A DNA stretch of 64,000 nt from RYN-133 sp963754285 (GTDB lineage Bacteria > Actinomycetota > Actinomycetes > Mycobacteriales > Jatrophihabitantaceae), in assembly GCA_963754285.1 (NCBI GenBank), contig CAVWFN010000008.1, forward strand, positions 62,001 to 126,000, written 5' to 3'. Below, piece by piece: positions 26,656-36,398 of this stretch. Each line of letters opens with the position of its first letter. The stretch's first letter is position 1. The notes below the pieces were generated by a model, which was not told the DNA's origin, searched no databases, and saw only the letters and a list, made by a program, of their open reading frames with translations. The position numbers were made by a program, and so were the translations under genes.

Positions 26656-28395
26656 TCAGCCGGTCGCCGCGACCGGTGTCGGTTCGGGCTGCCGCGCCGG
26701 CTCGGTGTGCACGTACTTCGCGCCGCGGAACAGCGACGCCGCCGCGCCGATCACCGACATCACGATCGCGGCTGCGAACACGATCACCAGGCCGTGGTGG
26801 AAGGGCTGCGAGATCAGGTGGGGGAAGAACTCTCGTCCGGTCAGCGTCGTGCGGTCGCCTGCCGGCAGCGCGCTCAGGGCCTTGCCGCCGACGAGCGTCT
26901 GGACCGGGTTGTAGCCCAGGAACGCGGCGAACAGGCTGCCCACCGGCGGCTCGTTCGCGACGGTGTGCGCGATGGTCGGTGAGACGTGGTGCGCCGTGAG
27001 GCCGTTGAACAACGTCGTCGGCAGACTCGCCGCGAGCCCGGCGATCATCAGCGAGAAGAAGATGCCGATCGACAGGGAGGAGCCGGCATTGAAGAACGTG
27101 CCGCGCATGCCCGATGCCGCACCGCGCTGGTGGGACGGGACGCTGTTCATGATCGCCGTCGTGTTCGGCGCCGAGAACAGCCCTGAGCCGATGCCGTTGA
27201 GCACGAGCAGGCCCGCGAAGGCCCAATAGCTGAAGTCGACGGGCAGCAGCAAGAGACCGAGGAAGCTCGCCGCGACCATCAGCAGGCCGCCGGTCGCGAA
27301 CGTCCGAGCGCCGAACCGGTCGGACAGCGCCCCCGAGATCGGGCCGGCTACCAGGAACGCGACCGTCAGCGGCAGCAAGTAGATGCCGGCCCACAACGGC
27401 GTGCGCTCGAAGTCGTAGCCGTGCAGCGGCAGCCAGATGCCCTGCAACCAGATGATCAACATGAACTGCAGGCCGCCGCGCGCGATCGATGCGAGCAATC
27501 CGGCGAGGTTGCCGGCCCAGAACGCGCGCACCCGGAACAGGGTCATCGCGAACATCGGCTCGGCGACCTTCGTCTCGACGACACAGAACGCGATCAGCAA
27601 CACCACGCCGCCGATCAGCCCGGCCAGCACCCACGGGTTCGTCCAGCCCATGGTGTGCCCGCCGTAGGGCTGGATCCCGTACGTGATCGCGGCGAGCAGC
27701 CCCGTCAGCCCGACGGCGAACAGCAGGTTGCCCCACCAGTCGATCCGCGCGTTGTGGCGCTCGCTGAGTTCATGCAGGCTCAGATACGACCAGATCGTTC
27801 CGGCGATGCCGATCGGCACCGACACGAAGAACACTGCGCGCCAGTCCCATTCGGCGAGCAGGCCGCCGAGGATCAGTCCGATGAACGATCCCGCGATGGC
27901 CGCGACCTGGTTGATGCCCAGCGCCATGCCGCGCCGCTCGACCGGGAACGCGTCGGTCAGAATCGCGGTCGAGTTCGCGAACAGCATGGCCGCGCCGACG
28001 CCCTGTACGAGCCGCCAGATGATCAGCCACAGCGCACCGCCGCCGGCGTGCAACGGGTCGAGGGCGAGCGCGATCGAGCCGAGGGTGAACACGACGAAGC
28101 CCGCGTTGTAGATGCGGACGCGACCGAACATGTCGCCGAGCCGCCCCAGCGTGACTACGAGGACCGCGGTGACGACGAGGAAGCCCATCAACGTCCAGAG
28201 CAGGTAGCCGACGTTGCCCGGCGAAAGGGGGTCCAGCTGGATGCCACGGAAGATCGCCGGCAGCGAGATGATCACGATGGACGCGTTCACCGTGGCCATG
28301 AGCACGCCGAGGGTCGTGTTCGACAGTGCGACCCACTTGTAGCGCGGGTGTTCGCGGTCGACGGTGAACTTGTGCAGGGTAGTGCTGGAGGTCAT
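26656..28395 (-). CDS. MFS transporter, DHA2 family (EmrB/QacA-like), 579 aa
   Basis: Starts MTSSTTLHKFTVDREHPRYK, then about 14 membrane spans. Motifs: MATVNASIVIISLPAIFRGI (D1), LGRLGDMFGRVRIY (motif A), GGLLAEWDWRAVFFVSVPIG (motif C region). A long extracytoplasmic loop (PPVGSLFAAFLGYNPVQTL) precedes the last spans. Probable multidrug or metabolite exporter. A GTTAG-N5-CTAAC operator lies 22 bp upstream, though no local TetR/MarR gene is adjacent. Confidence 0.88.
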   Translation of the reverse strand: MTSSTTLHKFTVDREHPRYKWVALSNTTLGVLMATVNASIVIISLPAIFRGIQLDPLSPGNVGYLLWTLMGFLVVTAVLVVTLGRLGDMFGRVRIYNAGFVVFTLGSIALALDPLHAGGGALWLIIWRLVQGVGAAMLFANSTAILTDAFPVERRGMALGINQVAAIAGSFIGLILGGLLAEWDWRAVFFVSVPIGIAGTIWSYLSLHELSERHNARIDWWGNLLFAVGLTGLLAAITYGIQPYGGHTMGWTNPWVLAGLIGGVVLLIAFCVVETKVAEPMFAMTLFRVRAFWAGNLAGLLASIARGGLQFMLIIWLQGIWLPLHGYDFERTPLWAGIYLLPLTVAFLVAGPISGALSDRFGARTFATGGLLMVAASFLGLLLLPVDFSYWAFAGLLVLNGIGSGLFSAPNTTAIMNSVPSHQRGAASGMRGTFFNAGSSLSIGIFFSLMIAGLAASLPTTLFNGLTAHHVSPTIAHTVANEPPVGSLFAAFLGYNPVQTLVGGKALSALPAGDRTTLTGREFFPHLISQPFHHGLVIVFAAAIVMSVIGAAASLFRGAKYVHTEPARQPEPTPVAATG

Positions 28396-28416
28396 GCGGG
28401 TCCTTCACGCAGATAC

Positions 28417-28431
28417 GTTAGCCAAACTAAC
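28417..28431. promoter_or_regulatory. Inverted repeat GTTAG-N5-CTAAC upstream of the MFS gene
   Basis: Perfect 5-bp arms and 5-bp spacer, 22 bp before the transporter ATG (28395, minus strand). TetR and MarR repressors of exporters often bind sites of this size. A TATAGT on the minus strand lies just upstream of it as a possible -10. Confidence 0.5.
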
Positions 28432-28476
28432 TATAACCCCTGCCGTTGATGCGGCGCTCCGGGCGCGGCGCCAAAA

Positions 28477-30604
28477 TTACGGCGGCGGCTGGGGGATCGC
28501 CAGCAACTGCGGGGTGATTACTTGGAAGACGAGGGCGGCCCCGGGTTTGTAGTAGTGGGTGCCGTCCCAGCGGTAGTTCACGTCCGTGGCGATCTTCGGG
28601 TTGTTACAGAACGCGGCGGGCGGGTGGATCATGAAGACTCGCTGCGGGTCCATCGAGAGTGCTGCGGCAAGCAGGGTGTTGAGGTGGCGGGTGCGCGAGT
28701 CGTCGCCCCGCTCGGGCAGCAGCGGCAGGCCGCCGGCGGCGATCGGGCGATAGCAGGGCACACCCATCAGGGCGACCTGCGCGCCCTGGTTCATCAGCAG
28801 CCGGATGCCGGTGTGCAGTGTCTTCGTGAAGTACGCGTCCCAGGCCGGCGTGCCGAAGGTGAGGTTCTTGCCGTCGACGGTCTCGTTGAAGACGTCCCAC
28901 GCGCCGATCTCGATGACGGCGATCTGCGGGTGGTCGCGCTCGGCGTTGGCGCGCCACTGCGACTGCCAGCTTCCGCAGTCGGCACCGAGATCGCGGGTGT
29001 AGCCGGTGCTGCTGTGGATGACGCCGGTCATCATGCCGCAGCCCTCGACCGTGTCGTCGGTGACATCGAGGTACTTGGCCAGCCCGTTCGGCCGGTTGAT
29101 GTAGAGCGTCATGCCCTGCGAGTCGCCGAAGAACCCCACCCGCACGGGAGCGTGAAACGGCGGCTGCGCAGGGACGGTCGACGGCGAGGCCGACCCGCTG
29201 CTCTTGTGACGATGTCCGTGTTTCCCAGTCGCTGACGGCGTCGGATGGTGGCTTCAGGCGCAGCGTGGGCGTCGCGCTGTTGTCGACCTGGATGCCGGCG
29301 GGCGCGGGCGGTGCGGCGACGAGCGTCGCGGTGACCAACGCCAGGATGCCGACCAGCACGGCGCCCATCGTCGCCGGGCGTCGCTCCCCCACACCGTGCC
29401 GACGATGACCTTGCACGTAGGCGAGGAAACCGTGCGAGCGGATCGGCCGTTCGATGTAGCGGAACGACAGATCGGACGCGACGACGACGACCGCGACCTG
29501 TAGGGGAATCACGATCCACGTCGGCCAGGTGATGTCGATGCCGGGACGCGACAGCATCAGGATCGGCCAGTGCCACAGGTAGATCGCGTACGAACGCTGC
29601 CCGATCCACACCATCGGTGCCCAGCCGAGCAGGCGCGCGGTGAGCGTGCCGCGCCGACCCGCGGCGTAGATGAGCGCGGCGGACGCCAGGCTGATGAACA
29701 GGTAGCCGCCGCGGTACAGGCCGGCGCTGTACGAACTGATCTCGACGACCGACCAGGCGAGGCCGAGGAATCCGACGAGCGCGAGCACGTCGGCGACCAC
29801 ACGACCGCGTTCGGTGTCGCGGCTGAGGCCGGCCTGCCGTCGCAGGGCGACGACGATGGCCATCGTCGCGCCGATCAGCATCGGCGCGATGTGGGTGTCG
29901 GTGCCGTAGTAGACCCGCGAGGTGTCCTGCCCGACGTGATACATCGAGGCCATCAGCACCAGCGACGCAGCGGCGAGTACGACCGGTACGGCGAGCACGA
30001 TCCAGCGCCGGCGGGTCGCGGCCAGGCACGCGACCAGGACGAGCGGCCACACCAGATAGAACTGCTCCTCGACCGCGAGTGACCACAGGTGCTGCAGCAA
30101 CGACGGACGGCCGAGCTGGGCGAAGTACGAGCGTCCCCAGATGATCTGCGTCCAGTTGGTGCAGTACGTCAACGCGGCCACGACGTCGCCGCGCAGCCGG
30201 TGCAACTCGTCGCGGGCGAAGATCCAGGTGAGCAACGTGATCGCAGCCAGCATCGTGAACAACGCAGGCAGCAACCGGCGCGCACGGCGCAGGTAGAAGT
30301 TCTTGATGTCGATGCGCCGACGGCTCTGGAACTCGGCGAGCAGGATCGACGTGATCAAGAACCCCGACAGTACGAAGAACACGTCGACGCCGAGGAACCC
30401 GCCGCCCAACCACGTCGCGCCCATGTGGAACACGACCACCGCGGTCACGGCGAGCGCACGCACTCCGTCGAGGCCGGCGGCGTAGGCGAGATGGGCTCGG
30501 GCTCCGGCCGTCTCATCCGGGTTGCGCGGTGACCGACGACCGCCGTGGACGGTCGTAGCGCCCCATTCGTCGGTGCCGGCGTGCCCAATCGCGTGCGAAG
30601 ACAT
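28477..30604 (-). CDS. OafA-type acyltransferase fused to an SGNH hydrolase domain, one frameshift
   Basis: About 708 residues. N-terminal acyltransferase-3 domain with about ten membrane spans, catalytic His in AVTAVVVFHMGATWL and FLGVDVFFVLSGFLIT; C-terminal extracytoplasmic SGNH domain with the Ser block VGFFGDSQGMTL and the C-terminal DGTHY Asp-His block. The two parts are in different frames, switching in the low-complexity linker near 29240. OafA/YrhL proteins O-acetylate cell-wall or surface polysaccharides. TAGACT lies 8 nt before the ATG (minus strand, 30613-30618), so probably leaderless. Confidence 0.87.
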
Positions 30605-30672
30605 CGCGCGCGAGTCTAGGTCAGGCGCACCGGGTCTCTCGGGAGGTGCACATGAGCGTCAAAGGGACGGCG

Positions 30673-31875
30673 CTATTGAGCTGAGCGGTACTCGCGCAAC
30701 AGGCCGCGGCTGATGATGGTCTTCTGGATCTCCGAGGTGCCCTCGCCGATGAGCAGGAACGGCGCCTCGCGCATGAGCCGCTCGATCTCGTACTCCTTGG
30801 AGTAGCCGTAGCCGCCGTGGATGCGGAACGCCTCCTGGGTGACCTCGGCGCAGTACTCGGACGCGATCAGCTTGGCCATGCCCGCCTCGACGTCGTTGCG
30901 CTCGCCGGCGTCCTTGAGCCGGGCGGCGTTGACCATCATCAGGTGCGCGGCTTCGACCTTGGTCGCCATCTCGGCGAGCTTGAACGCGATCGCCTGGTGA
31001 TCGGCGATCTGCTTGCCGAACGTCTTGCGCTGCTGCGCGTACTGAACGGCGAGCTCGAAGGCGCGGATCGAGATTCCGCAGGCGCGGGCGGCGACGTTGA
31101 CGCGACCGACCTCGACGCCGTCCATCATCTGGTAGAAGCCACGACCGTGGCCGGCGTCGCCACCGAGCACGGACGTGGACGGGACGTGCACACCGTCCAG
31201 AACCATCTCGGTGGTCTCGACCCCCTTGTAGCCCATCTTCTCGATCTTGCCGGGGATCGTGAGGCCCTCGCGGGTCTCGCCGAAGCCGGGCTCCTTCTCG
31301 ACGAGGAAGGTCGTCATGTTCTTGTAGACCGAGTCAGCGCCGAGATCCTCTTTGACCAGGGTGGCAACCACGCCGGCGCGCGCGCCGTTGGTCAGCCACA
31401 TCTTCTGGCCGTTCAGAACGTAGTCATCCCCGTCCTTGGTCGCGCGGGTCTTGATCGCGCTGACGTCCGACCCGCATTCGGGCTCGCTCATCGAGAACGC
31501 GCCACGGATCTCGCCGGTCGCCATCTTCGGCAGGAAGTACTGCTTCTGCTCGTCGGTGCCGTGCTGGCTGATCATGTAGGCGACGATGAAGTGCGTGTTG
31601 ATGACGCCCGACACCGACATCCAGCCGCGCGCGATCTGCTCGACGACCAGGGCGTAGGTGAGCAGCGACTCCCCCAGCCCGCCGTACTCCTCGGCGATGG
31701 TCAGCCCGAACAGGCCCATCTCCTTCATGCCGTCGACGATCGCCTCGGGGAACTCGTCCTTGTGCTCGAGTTCGGTCGCGTACGGGAGGATCTCCTTGTC
31801 CACGAAAGACTTCACCGCCGACAAGATCTCGGTCTGGACGTCGGTGAGTCCGGCGGTCTGGGCAAGGCGGGCCAT
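30673..31875 (-). CDS. Acyl-CoA dehydrogenase
   Basis: 400 residues from ATG 31875 with GGAGGAAC upstream. FAD-dependent alpha,beta-desaturase of acyl-CoAs: AFSMSEPECGSDVSAIKTRA (FAD loop), MWLTNGARAG, and the C-terminal FRIHGGYGYSKEYEIERLMR with IGEGTSEIQK. The catalytic Glu location varies in the family and is not assigned. Likely acts in fatty-acid, branched-chain or steroid side-chain beta-oxidation. Confidence 0.92.
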   Translation of the reverse strand: MARLAQTAGLTDVQTEILSAVKSFVDKEILPYATELEHKDEFPEAIVDGMKEMGLFGLTIAEEYGGLGESLLTYALVVEQIARGWMSVSGVINTHFIVAYMISQHGTDEQKQYFLPKMATGEIRGAFSMSEPECGSDVSAIKTRATKDGDDYVLNGQKMWLTNGARAGVVATLVKEDLGADSVYKNMTTFLVEKEPGFGETREGLTIPGKIEKMGYKGVETTEMVLDGVHVPSTSVLGGDAGHGRGFYQMMDGVEVGRVNVAARACGISIRAFELAVQYAQQRKTFGKQIADHQAIAFKLAEMATKVEAAHLMMVNAARLKDAGERNDVEAGMAKLIASEYCAEVTQEAFRIHGGYGYSKEYEIERLMREAPFLLIGEGTSEIQKTIISRGLLREYRSAQ

Positions 31876-32002
31876 CTGCTGTTCCTCCAGTAGTTGGGTT
31901 ACCGCGCAGTATCCCCTTCTCGTCGACCTGCCTGCCACGTGCAGCGGGCCACATCACGTGCGTGACGGACAACTCATGTGAGTACGACTCGTTGTCCCGG
32001 GT

Positions 32003-33970
32003 ATGCCACTGGGTATGCCGCGCGCCACATCCGTCCTGCTCGTCGCCGGTGCGCTGGTCGCATCGGCCCTGCCAGCGCTCTCGGGCCCCGCCCCGGCGGG
32101 TGCCACCTCACAGACCGGGGTCGGGACGCCGATCCCGGCAAGCGTGCTGCGCGCGAGCGCCGCGCCCGGCCACCACTGGCGGCCCGATCGCGCCCGCTAC
32201 GGCGTCGGCAAGACGACCGATGAGTCGGTGCGCATGCGCGACGGCAAGGTGTTGCGGGCCGACGTCTACTACCCGACCACGAACGGAAAGCGCGCCAAGG
32301 GTCCGTTCCCGGTCGCACTGACCCTGACGCCGTACGGCAAGGGCGTGCTCGGGTCGTCCAACAACAGCGCGGGCGGCCAGACCGGGCCGAGCCCGTACCT
32401 CGTCCAGCGCGGCTTCATCGACGTCGTCGTCGACGTGCGCGGCACGGGTGCATCGCAAGGGCAGTTCGGCCTGTTCGACCCGCAGCAGGATCGCGACGGC
32501 GCGACGCTCGTGCGGTGGGCGGCACGGCGTGCGAACTCCGACGGCAAGGTCGGCATGTACGGCGCGTCCTATCTCGGCATCGACCAACTGCTCACCGCGG
32601 CCGCACTGCCGAAGGGCAGCCCGCTCAAGGCGATCTTCCCGGTGGTGCCGGGCAACGACCTCTACAAGGACACCGCCACCATGGGCGGTCTCGTCGACAT
32701 CGAGTTCGACGCGTTCTACCTCGCACTGACCGGCGGGCTGAACACCGTCGGGCCGCTGGTCGAAGGGCTGCAGAATCCCGCGACGCTCGAGGCGAATCTG
32801 CCGGCCGAGGTCGACCACCTCCAGGACCTCGCGAACTTCGACGCGAAGTTCACCGCCCAGACGCTCAGCGGCGGCGCGAGCGCCTACGACGGCAAGTACT
32901 GGCACGCCCGCAACCCGGTCAACGTGTTGCACAAGATCGCAGCGAACGGCATCCCCGCGTACATGGTCGGCGGCGAGTACGACCTGTTCCAGCGCGGCGA
33001 ACCGCTCGACTTCACCGGGCTGCAGAACGCGTGGGCCGGACGTCCGGTGACCGCTCCGATGTCACCGCACCAGCGGGTGACCGGGCGTTACCAGCTGCTG
33101 GACGGGCCGTTCACGCACCTGTCCGGATCGACCGCCGCGCTCAACCCGTTGATGCTCGAGTGGTTCGACACATGGCTCAAGGGGCGGCACACCGGCATGG
33201 CAACCACGCCGACGCCGCTGCACTACTTCGACCTCGGCACGAACAAGTACACCGAGCACGCGCGCTATCCGTTCCCGGCCGCGCACCCGACGCGGTTGTG
33301 GTTCGGCGCGAACAACACCCTGACCTCGGCTCGTCCTGCTGCCGGGTCGACCACGCTGTACTGGACGCCGGTCGGCAGCCCGTGCGGGCGTCCGACCGAC
33401 CAGTGGTCTGCCGGAGCGCCGTCGTTGGCCACCGGCTACGTGCACGCCGGGGCACCGTGCGTCGACGGCGACGACTCCGCCGGACAGGCGGGCCCGTACC
33501 GGACAACCTTCACGACCGCACCACTGAAGAAACGCGCGACCATCGCCGGTCCCATCGACGTCACCGTCAACGCCACCTCGACCACCAAGGACACCGAATG
33601 GGTCGCCGAGGTCGAGGACGTCGCGCCCGACGGCACGTCCACCCCGCTGACCGAAGGCGCACTGCTCGGCTCGCTGCGCCATGTCGCGACGAACGGCACG
33701 TGGCGCTCCGGCGGGCAGATCCTCCTGCCGAATCACACGTACGCGAAGCGCGACGCGCAGGCGGTCGTGCCCGGCCGGATGACGCGCTACGACATCGAGG
33801 TGTTCCCGACCTACGCGAGCATCGCAGCGGGCCACAGCATCCGCGTGACGCTCTCGACCGCCGACACCCCGCACCTCGTCCCGACCGTCCCGACGCTGGC
33901 GAACCTGACCGGCGGGGTCTACCAGGTGCACCTGGGCACGTCCGCCGTCGAGATCCCGCTCATCCACTGA
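32003..33970 (+). CDS. Secreted CocE/NonD-family hydrolase (X-Pro dipeptidyl-peptidase S15-like)
   Basis: 655 residues with a signal peptide (SVLLVAGALVASALPALSG) and a mature domain of the alpha/beta-hydrolase fold. The nucleophile is in KVGMYGASYLGIDQL (G-x-S-x-x-G), with FIDVVVDVRGTGASQGQF as the oxyanion-side motif. The C-terminal jelly-roll domain is typical of CocE/S15 (TRYDIEVFPTYASIAAGHSI). Cleaves esters or X-Pro peptides outside the cell; substrate unknown. A very long hairpin begins at its stop codon. Confidence 0.87.
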   Translation: MPLGMPRATSVLLVAGALVASALPALSGPAPAGATSQTGVGTPIPASVLRASAAPGHHWRPDRARYGVGKTTDESVRMRDGKVLRADVYYPTTNGKRAKGPFPVALTLTPYGKGVLGSSNNSAGGQTGPSPYLVQRGFIDVVVDVRGTGASQGQFGLFDPQQDRDGATLVRWAARRANSDGKVGMYGASYLGIDQLLTAAALPKGSPLKAIFPVVPGNDLYKDTATMGGLVDIEFDAFYLALTGGLNTVGPLVEGLQNPATLEANLPAEVDHLQDLANFDAKFTAQTLSGGASAYDGKYWHARNPVNVLHKIAANGIPAYMVGGEYDLFQRGEPLDFTGLQNAWAGRPVTAPMSPHQRVTGRYQLLDGPFTHLSGSTAALNPLMLEWFDTWLKGRHTGMATTPTPLHYFDLGTNKYTEHARYPFPAAHPTRLWFGANNTLTSARPAAGSTTLYWTPVGSPCGRPTDQWSAGAPSLATGYVHAGAPCVDGDDSAGQAGPYRTTFTTAPLKKRATIAGPIDVTVNATSTTKDTEWVAEVEDVAPDGTSTPLTEGALLGSLRHVATNGTWRSGGQILLPNHTYAKRDAQAVVPGRMTRYDIEVFPTYASIAAGHSIRVTLSTADTPHLVPTVPTLANLTGGVYQVHLGTSAVEIPLIH

Positions 33971-34036
33971 CAGTGGTCAGTTCGAGCCGCGGTGGTCAGT
34001 TGTTACTGACCACCGCGGCCGAAACTGACCACTGTC
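33969..34036. terminator. 68-nt near-perfect hairpin after the CocE-like gene
   Basis: Two 32-nt arms (33969-34000 and 34005-34036) separated by a TGTT loop. All but four central positions pair. Each arm holds two copies of a TGGTCAGT-like octamer, so the element contains four copies of it. The stop codon of the CocE gene lies in the left arm. There is no T-tract, so it may act as a factor-independent-like stem, an mRNA stabiliser or a protein-binding site. Confidence 0.7.
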
Positions 34037-34060
34037 GGGACGGACGGGCATGCTCGGGGC

Positions 34061-34603
34061 ATGAGCGAACCGACCCTGACCGCGACCGCCGGCGGCACCG
34101 AACTGCTCAACCCGCTGCTCGCGCAGTGGGACACGTCGGTGCAAATGCTGTTCGACCGCCTCGACGGACTGACCGACGACGAGTTCCGCTGGCCACCGAC
34201 TCCCGGCGCCGCCGACCTGGTCGAAGCAGACGGCGTGTTCAGGGCCGAGCCGGACGGCGACCAACCGACCCGCACGATTGCCTGGACGATGGCGCACCTC
34301 GCCCAGATGTGTTGGGTGCGCGCCGACTACACCGACGGCGCCAAGAACCGCGACCTCGGCTACGGCCCGTTCCCCGCAACAGCGAACGAGGCACTGGCCG
34401 AAGTGCGCGCCGCCGCCGACCGGTGGCGCGGTGCAATCGCGGCCGCGACCGCCGAGCAGGCGGTACAGGTGGGCTACTCGTCCTACCCGGTCGGGATGGA
34501 CCCCGACCTTCCGTTCGTCGACATCGTGTGGTGGGTCAACCGCGAGCTCATCGCGCACGGCTCCGACATCGCGACCGTCCGCGATCTCTATGCGGTGCGC
34601 TGA
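34061..34603 (+). CDS. DinB-superfamily protein (maleylpyruvate isomerase/mycothiol-dependent type)
   Basis: 180 residues. Four-helix DinB fold: LLAQWDTSVQMLFDRLDGLTDDEFRWPP, IAWTMAHLAQMCWVRADY, and the C-terminal WWVNRELIAHGSDIATVRDLY with conserved His residues that bind a metal. In actinobacteria this fold includes mycothiol-dependent enzymes. The exact reaction is unknown. It lies just downstream of the long hairpin. Confidence 0.82.
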   Translation: MSEPTLTATAGGTELLNPLLAQWDTSVQMLFDRLDGLTDDEFRWPPTPGAADLVEADGVFRAEPDGDQPTRTIAWTMAHLAQMCWVRADYTDGAKNRDLGYGPFPATANEALAEVRAAADRWRGAIAAATAEQAVQVGYSSYPVGMDPDLPFVDIVWWVNRELIAHGSDIATVRDLYAVR

Positions 34604-34904
34604 CCGGCTGAGGCCATGATCTGCCGCGCACGCTCGATGCGCCACGCGGTGTTGCCGATGCTGACGACGGTGAACACGACCAGCAGCAACCAGAACAGCC
34701 AGGTCGCCCAGTCGTAGTGCTCGACGAGTTCGCCGGTCTCCTTCACGGCGATGAAAAATCCACCGAGCCCGACGATTTGCGCAGCTTCTCGATCTCGTCG
34801 CGGTCGAGCTGCTGATCGGTCAGCTCGCGCGCTGCCTGGTAGATCGGGCCGGCGAAGAGCAGCCATGCGCCGAGGAAGCCGGCCCACGCGATCAGCGCAT
34901 GCAT
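34588..34904 (-). CDS. Small two-span membrane protein, about 105 aa, frameshifted
   Basis: Starts MHALIAWAGFLGAWLLFAGP at ATG 34904, then a helical stretch ELTDQQLDRDEIEKLRK. The frame shifts near 34780: one missing A in ctgcgcaaatc would continue as KIVGLGGFFIAVKETGELVE. A second membrane span (TWLFWLLLVVFTVVSIGNTAW) and a basic tail follow. Length 317 nt fits one lost base. No family recognised; -10 TAGGTT is 7 nt upstream (leaderless). Confidence 0.7.
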
Positions 34905-34911
34905 GACTCGG

Positions 34912-34921
34912 AACCTATCGT
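34912..34921. promoter_or_regulatory. Overlapping divergent leaderless -10 elements
   Basis: Only 23 bp separate the two divergent start codons. The minus-strand -10 TAGGTT (34912-34917) lies 7 nt from ATG 34904; the plus-strand -10 TATCGT (34916-34921) lies 6 nt from ATG 34928. The hexamers share two bases, so polymerase can occupy only one at a time. Confidence 0.65.
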
Positions 34922-34927
34922 GGGCAC

Positions 34928-35311
34928 ATGCACCGGATCATGCTCACCGAGGCGGTCGTCGACGTGCCGGCCGACGTCCTCGATGCCGAACGTGATTTCT
35001 GGACGGCTGCCGTCGGCGCCGAGGCCAAGCCCTTCCCGGGCCACGACGAATTCGTGCAACTCGTCGGCGGCGCCGTGCCGATGCGATTCGGCTTGCAGCG
35101 CCTCGGCTCCGGTGCGGCGAGGGTGCACCTCGACATCGCCTCGGACGACGTCGAGGCCGAGGTCAGCCGGCTCGAGCGACTCGGTGCGACTGTCGTCGAC
35201 CGGCCCGACTCGTGGGTGATCCTGCGCGACCCGGCCGGGCTGGTGTTCTGCGTGGTGCCCGCGGACCCGGACGCACCGGCGTTCCGCGAGCACGCCCGCG
35301 AGGTCGAGTAG
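34928..35311 (+). CDS. VOC (glyoxalase/bleomycin resistance) domain protein
   Basis: 127 residues: two beta-alpha-beta-beta-beta units typical of the VOC fold (AERDFWTAAVGAEAKPFPG, RVHLDIASDDVEAEVSRLERLGA, WVILRDPAGLVFCVVPADP). The conserved DPAGLVFCVV near the C-terminus contains the family's usual metal-side segment. Substrate unknown. Leaderless start predicted (see the overlapping promoter entry). Confidence 0.85.
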   Translation: MHRIMLTEAVVDVPADVLDAERDFWTAAVGAEAKPFPGHDEFVQLVGGAVPMRFGLQRLGSGAARVHLDIASDDVEAEVSRLERLGATVVDRPDSWVILRDPAGLVFCVVPADPDAPAFREHAREVE

Positions 35312-35335
35312 GGCCCCACCGCGCGGGGCGGGCGG

Positions 35336-36292
35336 TTACTCCGGCGGCTCGAACTTCGAGGTGCGCTCCATGCCGGCGGCGCGTCCCTTGCCGGACACGA
35401 CCAGGGCCATCTTGCGCGAGGCCTCGTCGATCATCTCGTCGCCGAGCATCGCCGAGCCCTTCTTCCCGCCGGCCTCGGACGTGTAGTACTCGTAGGCGTC
35501 GAGAATCAACTCGGCGTGGTCGTAGTCGTCCTGCGAGGGCGCGTAGACCTCGTTGGCGATGCCGACCTGGTCCGGGTGCAGCACCCACTTGCCGTCGAAG
35601 CCGAGCGCGGCGCTGCGCGAGGCGACCCGGCGGAAGCCCTCGCCGTCGCGGATCTGCAGGTACGGCCCGTCGATGGCCTGCTTGTTGTTGGCGCGTGCGG
35701 CCATGAGGATCGACATCAGGATGTGGTGATAGGCGTCGCCGACGTCGTAGCCCGCCGGCTGCTCCCCCACGACCAAGGACTTCATGTTGATCGACGCCAT
35801 GAAGTCGGCGGGGCCGAAGATGATCGTCTCGACGCGCGGGCTCGCCTTGGCGATCGCGTCGACGGCGATGAGCCCCTGAGCGTTCTCGATCTGCGCTTCG
35901 ATGCCGATGCGACCGACCTCGAGGTCGTTGGTCTTCTCGATCTGGGTGAGCAGGATGTCGAGCGCGACGACCTGGTCGGCGCTTTGCACCTTCGGCAGCA
36001 TGATGGCGTCGAGGTTGGCGCCCGCGCCCTCGACGACCTCGATGACATCGCGATAGGTCCAGTGCGTCGTCCAGTCGTTGACGCGGACGACACGGATCTT
36101 GTCGCCCCAGCCGCCGTCGTTGAGCGCCGCGACGATGTTCTTGCGGGCCTCCGGCTTCATCAGCGGGGCACATGCGTCCTCGAGGTCGAGGAACACCTGG
36201 TCGGCGTCGAGGCTCTTCGCCTTCTCGAGGAAGCGCGGGTTGCTCCCCGGCACGGCAAGACACGAACGGCGCGGACGAAGGGTTTCACTCAT
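35336..36292 (-). CDS. HpcH/HpaI aldolase family, CitE-like beta-subunit or malyl-CoA lyase
   Basis: 318 residues. CitE landmarks: SCLAVPGSNPRFLEKAKSLD, DQVFLDLEDACAP (metal/substrate Glu and Asp), IEAQIENAQGL, and LGFDGKWVLHPDQVGIANE. Family members cleave citramalyl-, malyl- or beta-methylmalyl-CoA; no citrate lyase alpha or gamma subunit is nearby, so a stand-alone CoA-ester lyase is likely. Confidence 0.87.
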   Translation of the reverse strand: MSETLRPRRSCLAVPGSNPRFLEKAKSLDADQVFLDLEDACAPLMKPEARKNIVAALNDGGWGDKIRVVRVNDWTTHWTYRDVIEVVEGAGANLDAIMLPKVQSADQVVALDILLTQIEKTNDLEVGRIGIEAQIENAQGLIAVDAIAKASPRVETIIFGPADFMASINMKSLVVGEQPAGYDVGDAYHHILMSILMAARANNKQAIDGPYLQIRDGEGFRRVASRSAALGFDGKWVLHPDQVGIANEVYAPSQDDYDHAELILDAYEYYTSEAGGKKGSAMLGDEMIDEASRKMALVVSGKGRAAGMERTSKFEPPE

Positions 36293-36398
36293 CTAGGCAG
36301 CATGCCCAGGCCCGCCCGATGACGCCAACCCCGTGTCGGGGGCCTCACACATGTCACGGCGACTAATCTGCTGACGTGACGTTGTTGCGGGGCAGGCG

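Noticed and set aside
30651..30683. 10-codon ORF MSVKGTALLS with GGGAGG upstream
   Set aside because: Too short and overlaps the end of the acyl-CoA dehydrogenase gene on the other strand; could be chance.
31930..31965. Two CACGTG palindromes near the acyl-CoA dehydrogenase promoter
   Set aside because: Six-base palindromes this GC-rich are expected by chance.
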